From Gammaproteobacteria bacterium (GTDB lineage: Bacteria > Pseudomonadota > Gammaproteobacteria > UBA6429 > Thiohalophilaceae), in contig JAADGZ010000104.1 in NCBI GenBank assembly GCA_013152045.1, positions 1 through 9,432 of the forward strand: a stretch of 9,432 bases of DNA, read 5' to 3'. The first letter of the stretch is position 1, and each line of letters opens with the position of its first letter. Below the pieces are notes generated by a model. The model was given only the letters and a program-made list of their open reading frames with translations, made no database searches and had not been told where the DNA came from. Made by a program: the position numbers and the translations under genes. Positions 1 through 5,503 of the stretch are shown piece by piece.

Positions 1-761
1 CAAACTCACTGAAGATTGCCTATTTCGCCCAGCATCAGCTGGAACAGCTGGATCCACAGGCCTCTCCACTGCTGCATTTTCAACGCCTGGACAAAAAAGC
101 GCGTGAACAGGAGTTGCGTAATTTTCTCGGTGGTTTCGGTTTTCAGGGAGAGCGGGTAGACGAGCCGGTGGCACCTTTCTCTGGTGGTGAAAAGGCGCGT
201 CTGGTGCTGGCTATGGTGGTGTATCAGAAGCCCAACCTGCTATTACTGGATGAACCTACCAACCATCTGGATCTGGCTATGCGTCATGCACTGGTCGAAG
301 CGCTGCAGTCATTTACTGGCGCGGTATGTGTTGTTTCGCATGATCGTTTTTTGCTGAATATGGTGGCGGATCGTTTCTGTCTAGTGGATCAGGGTAAGGT
401 GGAAGAATTTAATGGCGATCTGGAAGATTATCGACACTGGCTATTGGAGCAAGGGCGAGAGTCTCGCCCGGCGAGTGACAATACCGCAAGTCGCAAGCTT
501 AAGCGTCAGCAGGCAGCAGATCGTCGCCGAATGCAGGCACCCTTGCGTAATGAATTAAAAAAACTGGAAAAACAGCTTGCCGGGGTGACTGGGGAACTGG
601 AGGTGCTGAATGAAGTCTTACAGGATGAGACGGTTTATGCTGCCGAAAATAAATCGCGTTTGCTTGAAATATTGAAACAACAGGGGCAGTTACAGCAACA
701 GCTTGATATGCTGGAGGAAAAATGGTTGCAGGGTAGTGAACAGCTGGAACAGAGTGGATAA
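1..761 (+). CDS. yheS: ABC-F family ATP-binding protein, YheS-like (3' part)
   Basis: The reading frame is open from base 3, so the gene enters the window already in progress and only its C-terminal part is present. What is seen is the second ABC domain: signature FSGGEK (177-194), Walker B with LLLLDEPTNHLD (237-272), and the H-switch SHDR (336-347). It is followed by a charged, glutamine-rich coiled coil (about 480-755) rich in Lys, Glu and Leu. No transmembrane segment is visible, as expected for ABC-F proteins, which act in the cytosol on ribosomes rather than in transport. The stretch KIAYFAQHQLE near the edge and the DLEDYRHWL block agree well with YheS as I remember it, better than with Uup or EttA. 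An internal TTG at 114 is not a real start because homologous sequence continues upstream. The precise ribosomal role is not certain even for the family. Confidence 0.93.
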   Translation, partial: NSLKIAYFAQHQLEQLDPQASPLLHFQRLDKKAREQELRNFLGGFGFQGERVDEPVAPFSGGEKARLVLAMVVYQKPNLLLLDEPTNHLDLAMRHALVEALQSFTGAVCVVSHDRFLLNMVADRFCLVDQGKVEEFNGDLEDYRHWLLEQGRESRPASDNTASRKLKRQQAADRRRMQAPLRNELKKLEKQLAGVTGELEVLNEVLQDETVYAAENKSRLLEILKQQGQLQQQLDMLEEKWLQGSEQLEQSG

Positions 762-819
762 CCTGCAAAAGTCGATATATTAGCGCTTTCATTTATTACT
801 ATTCGGGCTATGCTTACTT

Positions 820-834
820 ACCAACTTTGTTGGT
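820..834 (+). repeat. Small hairpin just before the M48 protease start
   Basis: ACCAAC (820-825) and GTTGGT (829-834) form a perfect 6-base stem around a TTT loop. The hairpin ends 16 bases before the ATG at 851. No T run follows, so it is a poor terminator for the ABC-F gene. It could instead affect initiation of the next gene, which has no clear Shine-Dalgarno sequence. This is inference from position only. Confidence 0.35.
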
Positions 835-850
835 TCCAGCTAGATAAATA

Positions 851-1720
851 ATGGAAAAACTACAGAAATCACCAGATTATGTTGTCAGGGGAGGACCAGT
901 TTCCTCTATTGTTCATATTCGCAAGTTTCTAACTCTGTCCATTGGCATTGTCGTGGTCGTGGTGGGGCTGGGCGTGGCGGTATTTGTTTCAATTGATGAA
1001 CTGGCAACGCTGGTGCCGTTTGAAATGGAGAAAAGTCTTTCGCATCCGTATACCCGCGCCTTACCGGGTGACAAGATGATGGATGAATATCTGCAGGGCT
1101 TGGCTGATAAACTGCTTGCCGTGCAGAAACTTCCTACTGGTATGCAGGTCCGGGTGCACTATGTTAACTCTTCTGACGTCAATGCTTTTTCCACAGTGGG
1201 CGGACATATCTTTGTTTTCCGGGGAATGCTGGAAAAGTTACCCCATGAAAATGCGCTGATGATGTTGCTGGCGCATGAAATTGCTCATATCAAATATCGT
1301 CACCCCCTGAAAGGGCTTGGTAAGGGGGTGGTGGCCAGCGTGATGTTGAGCATGCTATTTGGTACCGCTTACAGTGATACTGTTGACCAGGTTTTTCATG
1401 ATACAGGTTTACTTACCACGATGAAGTTTAGTCAGAATCAAGAGATCATTGCCGATGAAGAAGGTATGCGCACCTATTACCAGTATTATGGCTATCGCAA
1501 TGGTATATCCGATCTCTATCGTGTGGTCGAGAATAATCAGCAGCATATGGTTTCAGGGCTATTTTATCCTGGTATGCAGTCAGCTATATCGGAACGGATG
1601 CAGAACATAAAACGGCATTATATAAAAGAAATGCAAAATGATAGGCATCCACTCAACCCGTTCCCTGCCCGTATTGTTGCGCAACTACATCCCCAGTTGT
1701 GTTCTGAAAATATAAAATAA
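851..1720 (+). CDS. M48 family metalloprotease, membrane-anchored
   Basis: The 289-residue protein is a zinc metalloprotease of the M48 (Ste24/HtpX/BepA/LoiP-like) group. The zinc motif is HEIAH at residues 142-146, preceded by a hydrophobic ENALMMLLA helix, and the third zinc ligand is E198 in EIIAD (198-202), the usual ExxxD element. One strong hydrophobic segment, about residues 26-47 and very valine-rich, follows a basic stretch (HIRK). This predicts an uncleaved N-terminal anchor with the catalytic domain in the periplasm. There are no TPR repeats at the C-terminus, so it is not a full BepA. The likely role is envelope quality control, degrading misfolded membrane or periplasmic proteins; the substrate is unknown. 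ATG 851 is the only reasonable start before the membrane segment, but its Shine-Dalgarno is weak. It stands 89 bases after the ABC-F gene and is followed by a hairpin terminator. Confidence 0.88.
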   Translation: MEKLQKSPDYVVRGGPVSSIVHIRKFLTLSIGIVVVVVGLGVAVFVSIDELATLVPFEMEKSLSHPYTRALPGDKMMDEYLQGLADKLLAVQKLPTGMQVRVHYVNSSDVNAFSTVGGHIFVFRGMLEKLPHENALMMLLAHEIAHIKYRHPLKGLGKGVVASVMLSMLFGTAYSDTVDQVFHDTGLLTTMKFSQNQEIIADEEGMRTYYQYYGYRNGISDLYRVVENNQQHMVSGLFYPGMQSAISERMQNIKRHYIKEMQNDRHPLNPFPARIVAQLHPQLCSENIK

Positions 1721-1730
1721 ACGTCCATAA

Positions 1731-1764
1731 GCAAACTTTTTAAGTTTGCCTGTCTTCCCCTTTT
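1731..1764 (+). terminator. Likely Rho-independent terminator after the M48 protease
   Basis: GCAAACTT (1731-1738) and AAGTTTGC (1742-1749) form a perfect 8-base stem with a TTT loop, 10 bases after the stop codon. The following CTGTCTTCCCCTTTT is pyrimidine-rich but not a clean T run, so termination may be partial. A second, weaker AAAAC/GTTTT hairpin lies at 1775-1787. Together they separate the protease from the nnrS-like gene. Confidence 0.6.
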
Positions 1765-1843
1765 ATCTACGAACAAAACTTTGTTTTAGCGAAGGCGCAT
1801 GGCCTGATCTCTGTGCAAACAATCGGAATGGATATTTTTTCCC

Positions 1844-1857
1844 TTGATGTTGATCAA
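1844..1857 (+). promoter_or_regulatory. FNR/ANR/DNR-type binding site upstream of nnrS-like gene
   Basis: TTGATGTTGATCAA is an exact match to the TTGAT-N4-ATCAA consensus bound by Crp/FNR-family regulators such as FNR, ANR, DNR and NnrR. It lies 66 bases before the ATG at 1924. A TATGAT hexamer at 1876-1881 could be the -10, but the gap from the box (18 bases) is about 4 shorter than in a textbook class II FNR promoter, so the exact promoter is uncertain. nnrS genes are commonly under such control, so the site fits its neighbour. Which regulator binds cannot be told from the site, since FNR and DNR share nearly the same target. Confidence 0.78.
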
Positions 1858-1923
1858 TGTCATTATCTTGAGCTTTATGATAAGGTATTCCGCGTCAGTC
1901 ATAAACCGGTAATAAGATTTAAT

Positions 1924-3114
1924 ATGAAAATTGAAGAGCCTGATAAGACCCCCAGCATTAAAGGTTTTGCCCCGTTTGCCTTGGGATTCCGTCCCTTTTT
2001 CCTTGCTGCCGGCCTGAGTAGCCTGTTGCTGATGTTAGTTTGGTTAAGTGTACTGGGCGGTACAACAGCGAGTACTTATTATCCTGAAATGTACTGGCAT
2101 TCACATGAAATGCTGTTTGGCTTTGTAGCGGCCGTTGCCGCCGGTTTTTTGTTAACCGCGGTGCGAAACTGGACGGGTATTCAGACATTGCGGCATACAC
2201 CGCTAGCCTTACTGGCTGCACTTTGGTTGCTGGGGCGTTTAGTGCCACTGGCTGTATTTCAATTGCCTGGATGGCTGATCGCCCTGGTCGACCTCAGCTT
2301 TCTACCTGTAGTAGCCGTTAGCATCGCAATTCCAGTGTTGGCAAAACAGCAAAAATCCAATTATATTTTTTCCATCTTGCTATTGCTGATGGCAGTTGCC
2401 AATTTGTTAACACATCTGCAATACCTCGGCTTGACTGCGGATACTGCAAACATCGGTATCAGCTTGATGTTATATCTGATTGTTGCCCTGATTATGGTGA
2501 TGGGTGGGCGCGTGATTCCCTTTTTCAGTGAGCGTGGTGTGGCGGGTTTAGAAGTGCAAAGCTGGCCAATGATAGAAAAACTGGCGCCTTATAGTATTGC
2601 AGCAGTTGCGCTGTTTGCCCCCATTCAGCCAGACTCGATTGTTCTTGTTCCTATTGCTCTGTTTGCGGCTATTGTGCATGGGATCAGGCTTTATGGCTGG
2701 TACGGTAAAAAGATATGGTCGGTGCCCATGGTTTGGATTTTGCAATTGGGTTATCTATGGTTGGTGATTGGCCTGCTGTTACTGGCGCTTGTGCCATTGG
2801 CCTTGATTCAGCGTGAGTTTGCCGTGCATGCGCTGACCAGTGGAGGTATTGGTCTGATTACAATGGGTATGATGGCGCGGGTAGCATTGGGTCATAGTGG
2901 TCGGGAGATTGCCGCTAGTCGTATGATTTTCTGGGCCTTTGTGCTGGTCAGCCTGGTGCCGTTGTTTCGAGTGTTGCTACCGCTGTTGCTGCCCTCCTGG
3001 TATTTACAAAGTTTAACTCTCGCTGGCGGCCTGTGGTGTGCCGCTTTTCTTTTATTTGTTTTGGTTTATTTTCCTATATTGATCAGGCCGCGTGTTGATG
3101 GGCGGCCAGGTTAG
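1924..3114 (+). CDS. nnrS: NnrS family membrane protein (nitric oxide stress)
   Basis: This is a polytopic inner-membrane protein with about twelve hydrophobic segments. NnrS proteins bind haem and copper and protect against nitric oxide and nitrosative stress; the molecular reaction is not well defined. Family hallmarks from ATG 1924: GFRPFF (21-26), WHSHEM (58-63) with candidate haem-ligand histidines, the GRVIPFF block about halfway through, and ARVALGHSGRE toward the C-terminus. I chose ATG 1924, which gives 396 residues, the usual family length. The frame is open back to a GTG at 1813, but that start would add 37 residues unlike the family and would put the FNR-type box inside the coding region. 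The Shine-Dalgarno at 1924 is weak. The gene appears to be transcribed alone, with the box at 1844-1857 suggesting induction by low oxygen or nitric oxide. Confidence 0.92.
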   Translation: MKIEEPDKTPSIKGFAPFALGFRPFFLAAGLSSLLLMLVWLSVLGGTTASTYYPEMYWHSHEMLFGFVAAVAAGFLLTAVRNWTGIQTLRHTPLALLAALWLLGRLVPLAVFQLPGWLIALVDLSFLPVVAVSIAIPVLAKQQKSNYIFSILLLLMAVANLLTHLQYLGLTADTANIGISLMLYLIVALIMVMGGRVIPFFSERGVAGLEVQSWPMIEKLAPYSIAAVALFAPIQPDSIVLVPIALFAAIVHGIRLYGWYGKKIWSVPMVWILQLGYLWLVIGLLLLALVPLALIQREFAVHALTSGGIGLITMGMMARVALGHSGREIAASRMIFWAFVLVSLVPLFRVLLPLLLPSWYLQSLTLAGGLWCAAFLLFVLVYFPILIRPRVDGRPG

Positions 3115-3313
3115 TTAGTATGCACATTTTGTTTTCAGCTTTCTGCTCCAGTCTAAAACCTGAAAAATAAATACGTCTGAATTTTATTCACTCTAACGGC
3201 GGAATATACTTAAAGGATCTTGTTTTTATACCGATATAAAGTTAGAGAAAGTTTCGCTTGCTCGCTACCAATGATGGGTTGAACAAGCTACCAGGATAAT
3301 ATCAGCAGCCGTT

Positions 3314-4672
3314 ATGGATAGCGAACAAATGAAGGATCTACCGCAACCAGGTGTTATGCGAGAACGTTTTATTGGCGCTGTTGTGACACAGATGCGGCAG
3401 GCAAAAGCAAATGATAGCTATCTTCTGTTATTGCGGTTTGATATTGATGGATTTAGAAAGCTAAATGAACAGTCGGGTTATTTAGACGCAGATCGAGTTC
3501 TAACTGTACTATTTTCCAGAATAAAAAGTCAGCTGTTGGAGAATGAACTGGCATGTTGGCTGGGTGCCGATGAGTTTGTCAGCTTACTTTGCATAAATAA
3601 TAAGAATGAAATCGAGAGTCGCGTCTCGACCATCTATGCTTTGTTGCGAGAACCTTGTGATATCAGTCCTGTCAGCTTTCAGCCCAGGTTGAGTTTTGGC
3701 GTCGCTCTTTATCCGGACGATAGCCTGGATGGAGGTGAACTTGTGTTGGCGGCGGAATCTGCGCAGCAGTATGCCAAGACTCGCGGGGGGGCGCAGATAA
3801 ATTATTATTCCAACAAAATTCACCAACAGGCGCTTCAGCTGTCACGCCTGGAAAAAGATCTGCAGGGTGCGCTGAGGCGGAAAGAATTTTATTTACTCTA
3901 TCAGCCAAAAGTAGATTCAACCACAGGTATCGTCAAGGGTTTTGAAGCCTTACTGCGCTGGCAGCACCCGGAGCGGGGGGTTATTTCACCGCTTGAGTTT
4001 ATCCCCATTCTTGAAGAAAATCGGATGATCATTGATGTGGGTGACTGGATTTTTTCCGAGGTTTGTCGGGCGCTGGATCGCTGGAAAAAAGCAGGTGTAG
4101 AGGTGGTGCCGATATCGGTCAATGTTTCCATGCATCAGTTCAAGCAACCAGGCTTCGTTGAGCGGCTGGTAGATATTCTCCAGCAATATGATGTTGAAAC
4201 AAAACTGATCGATATTGAAATTACTGAAAGCTGTCTGATGGATGATGGTCAGGAAAATATTGCGATTCTGAACCAGTTAAAATCAATAGGCATGAGCATT
4301 TCTATTGATGATTTTGGCACGGGTTATTCCTCGCTGAGTTATCTCAAACGTTTTCCTATTGATACGTTGAAAATTGATCGTTCTTTTATCACCAATGTAC
4401 ACAATCGTCGGGAAAGTGATAATGCGGGTATCGTTACCGCTATCATGGCTCTGTCTCATAGTCTGCATCTGGATGTGGTGGCTGAAGGCGTGGAATCAGC
4501 GCATGAACTGGCTTTTCTGTACGCCTTGGGTTGCAGGACGATTCAGGGTTTTTTGTTTAGCAAGCCACTTAAGGAAGATGCGGTATTGGAATTATTAGAA
4601 ACATCTTTTTCTATGGCAGGAACGCTGGCAAAAGTACGCCAGCAACTGCAGGCCAAGGAACTCACACCTTAA
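3314..4672 (+). CDS. Degenerate GGDEF plus EAL protein, probable c-di-GMP phosphodiesterase
   Basis: The 452-residue protein has no membrane segment or signal peptide and almost no N-terminal sensor. It consists of a GGDEF-like domain (about 20-165) and an EAL domain (about 180-435). The signature of the first is G-A-D-E-F (84-88), with the second glycine changed to alanine, so cyclase activity is doubtful; it might bind GTP or act in regulation. The EAL domain looks catalytically complete: E211 in EALLRW, N270 in NVSMHQF, E302 in IEITES, D332-D333 in DDFGTGYS, K353 in KIDRSF, and E391 in AEGVES. It should hydrolyse c-di-GMP to pGpG in the cytosol. Start ATG 3314 is chosen because it directly precedes the domain; an AGGA is 17 bases upstream, too far to be a good Shine-Dalgarno, and ATG 3329 is an alternative. 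The last 11 bases overlap the minus-strand gene that converges on it. Confidence 0.9.
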   Translation: MDSEQMKDLPQPGVMRERFIGAVVTQMRQAKANDSYLLLLRFDIDGFRKLNEQSGYLDADRVLTVLFSRIKSQLLENELACWLGADEFVSLLCINNKNEIESRVSTIYALLREPCDISPVSFQPRLSFGVALYPDDSLDGGELVLAAESAQQYAKTRGGAQINYYSNKIHQQALQLSRLEKDLQGALRRKEFYLLYQPKVDSTTGIVKGFEALLRWQHPERGVISPLEFIPILEENRMIIDVGDWIFSEVCRALDRWKKAGVEVVPISVNVSMHQFKQPGFVERLVDILQQYDVETKLIDIEITESCLMDDGQENIAILNQLKSIGMSISIDDFGTGYSSLSYLKRFPIDTLKIDRSFITNVHNRRESDNAGIVTAIMALSHSLHLDVVAEGVESAHELAFLYALGCRTIQGFLFSKPLKEDAVLELLETSFSMAGTLAKVRQQLQAKELTP

Positions 4673-5006
4673 TATTGATCCCCTGCGTATATGGGCGTTT
4701 TCTTTTTTCTATGGAACTTCGCCGTTTAGTGGTTCTACGATCATGATAGCTGCGAGTATCAAGCAGCACTCTCTGTTTGCGCCGTCGCCGATCTTCGCCG
4801 CGACGATCAAGTCGCTGACGCCTATTTATATAAAGACCTTCGGTGACAGGTGCAGCCACCGACTTATGCAGAGCGCGCGTTGCAGCAAGCCTGGATACGG
4901 GCTGAATATCGCTGTCGGCTTTGTTGCTCCGGCGTAGCGACTGCAGGCCGACATCATCAGCGGGAGGAGTAATGCTGCTCATCGTTGCTTGTCCATGTTT
5001 GGTCAT
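4662..5006 (-). CDS. Small arginine-rich conserved-type hypothetical protein
   Basis: I do not know the function. The protein is 114 residues from ATG 5006 (a GTG at 5009 adds one; ATG 4982 would give 106). The first half is low-complexity and hydrophilic. The second half carries 17 arginines in about 43 residues, in repeated RR pairs (DRRGEDRRRRKQR, then VLLDTRS, HDRR, KRR), and the protein ends GINIKV. From memory, small gammaproteobacterial hypotheticals share this DRR-x-DRR, VLLDTRS, RR, terminal GIDV/GINI pattern, which is why I prefer this strand over the plus-strand frame at 4743-4937. There is no membrane segment. The strongly basic half suggests binding to nucleic acid, an acidic partner or a nucleotide, but that is inference. 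It converges on the EAL gene with an 11-base overlap and diverges from the diguanylate cyclase gene. No clear Shine-Dalgarno sequence supports any start. Confidence 0.68.
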   Translation of the reverse strand: MTKHGQATMSSITPPADDVGLQSLRRSNKADSDIQPVSRLAATRALHKSVAAPVTEGLYINRRQRLDRRGEDRRRRKQRVLLDTRSYHDRRTTKRRSSIEKRKRPYTQGINIKV

Positions 5007-5180
5007 CACATAATGTTTTGAATCGTTCTAGCTGATAGTTGAGCCTTATAATCTATTGAGACAAGCTACGAGTGTTTTTGCTGCATTAATATTATTTTAT
5101 ATATAATTCAGCCCGCTTTATCTATGTCGAAGGTGATATTTTATTCGCCACTATACTTAAATCATTATCTAATCATGTCC

Positions 5181-5199
5181 TTGTAACACATTGTTATAA
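5181..5199. repeat. Short inverted repeat in the divergent region
   Basis: TTGTAACA (5181-5188) and TGTTATAA (5192-5199) pair over 8 positions with one G-T wobble, around a CAT loop. No T run follows on either strand, so it is more likely a protein-binding site, or chance in AT-rich DNA, than a terminator. Confidence 0.3.
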
Positions 5200-5245
5200 A
5201 AAACATTAGGCCCCATATATTTACGCCTATTTGAGGTGTTGAATA

Positions 5246-5272
5246 TTTGTACAAAATCTGTACTTTTTACAG
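5246..5272. repeat. TGTAC-containing palindromes, possible operator
   Basis: TTTGTACAAA (5246-5255) is a perfect 10-base palindrome. CTGTA (5258-5262) and TACAG (5268-5272) form a second inverted repeat next to it. The TGTAC cores start 11 bases apart, about one helical turn, which suits two adjacent protein sites. No specific regulator can be named. Confidence 0.3.
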
Positions 5273-5287
5273 GATATTATTTAGGGG

Positions 5288-5310
5288 CAATGGTAAGATA
5301 TTGACCATTG
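5288..5310. promoter_or_regulatory. Inverted repeat overlapping the -35, candidate operator
   Basis: CAATGGT (5288-5294) and ACCATTG (5304-5310) are perfect inverted 7-mers with 9 bases between them, so the half-site centres are 16 bases apart. The right arm overlaps the TTGAAA -35 element at 5308-5313, a position typical for repressor binding. The binding protein is unknown. Confidence 0.4.
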
Positions 5311-5336
5311 AAAAATTGTTCGCTCACGATAATAAT
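5308..5336 (+). promoter_or_regulatory. Sigma70-like promoter for the diguanylate cyclase gene
   Basis: TTGAAA (5308-5313) and AATAAT (5331-5336) each match five of six consensus bases of -35 and -10, with the ideal 17-base spacing. Transcription would begin near 5343, leaving a leader of about 160 bases before GTG 5504. It is the best promoter match I found in this region. Confidence 0.6.
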
Positions 5337-5428
5337 ACATTTTGTAGTTTATGACTGTGAGTGCCGAGGCCAGATAAAGCTATTAGGCAAGCTGGTACAA
5401 TTTAATTTTTCTTTTGCTTGAGCGGTTC

Positions 5429-5479
5429 ATGACAGAATCATTTGTAGTAGAAAAATCAGATCCTGCGATAGAGCCATAG
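5429..5479 (+). CDS. 16-codon leader ORF ending in amber, in frame with the cyclase
   Basis: ATG 5429 encodes MTESFVVEKSDPAIEP and stops at TAG 5477-5479. It lies downstream of the predicted promoter and is in the same frame as the diguanylate cyclase, whose GTG is 24 bases after the stop. A GAGCGG stretch 3 bases before the ATG is only a weak, too-close Shine-Dalgarno. It could be a leader peptide that couples translation to the next gene, a remnant N-terminus cut off by a nonsense change (TAG from CAG), or chance. Nothing in the peptide points to a function. Confidence 0.25.
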   Translation: MTESFVVEKSDPAIEP

Positions 5480-5491
5480 CCAGGGTTGCAA

Positions 5492-5502
5492 GGGGGGGGA
5501 AG
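5492..5502 (+). promoter_or_regulatory. G-rich ribosome binding site deciding the cyclase start
   Basis: A run of eight G (5492-5499) followed by AAG forms a strong Shine-Dalgarno-like sequence a few bases before GTG 5504. This supports GTG 5504 over TTG 5486, which would place the G run inside the coding sequence as glycine codons. Slippage in the run would change the spacing or strength of the site, not the protein. Confidence 0.6.
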
Positions 5503-5503
5503 T

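Larger units (their letters stand above)
5007..5485. other. AT-rich divergent intergenic region
   Basis: This stretch lies between the divergent starts of the small basic protein (minus) and the diguanylate cyclase (plus). It holds several inverted repeats (5181-5199, 5246-5272, 5288-5310), a sigma70-like promoter at 5308-5336 and a 16-codon ORF at 5429-5479. I see no RNA gene and no recognisable c-di-GMP riboswitch: the GEMM-I conserved blocks are absent. I could not find a convincing promoter for the minus-strand gene. Confidence 0.6.

Noticed and set aside
908..910. GGGGAGGA at 888-895 suggesting an internal start for the M48 protease
   Set aside because: No ATG, GTG or TTG lies in frame at a suitable distance; the only candidate is a rare ATT codon 12 bases away.
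1813..1923. GTG start at 1813 adding 37 residues to the NnrS protein
   Set aside because: The extension does not resemble the family, which normally begins near the FAPFALGFRPFF block, and it would include the FNR-type box in the coding region.
4743..4937. Plus-strand 64-codon ORF opposite the arginine-rich gene
   Set aside because: Its translation shows no recognisable pattern, while the minus-strand frame is longer and has the repeated RR and VLLDTRS pattern.
5258..5272. CTGT...ACAG resembling a LexA SOS box
   Set aside because: The spacing is CTGT-N7-ACAG (15 bases); the gammaproteobacterial LexA box needs CTGT-N8-ACAG (16 bases), and no SOS gene lies next to it.
5340..5485. Possible c-di-GMP (GEMM) riboswitch in the cyclase leader
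   Set aside because: The conserved GEMM-I blocks and tetraloop/receptor pattern are not present, and pairing in the leader is weak (only short CCAG/CTGG).
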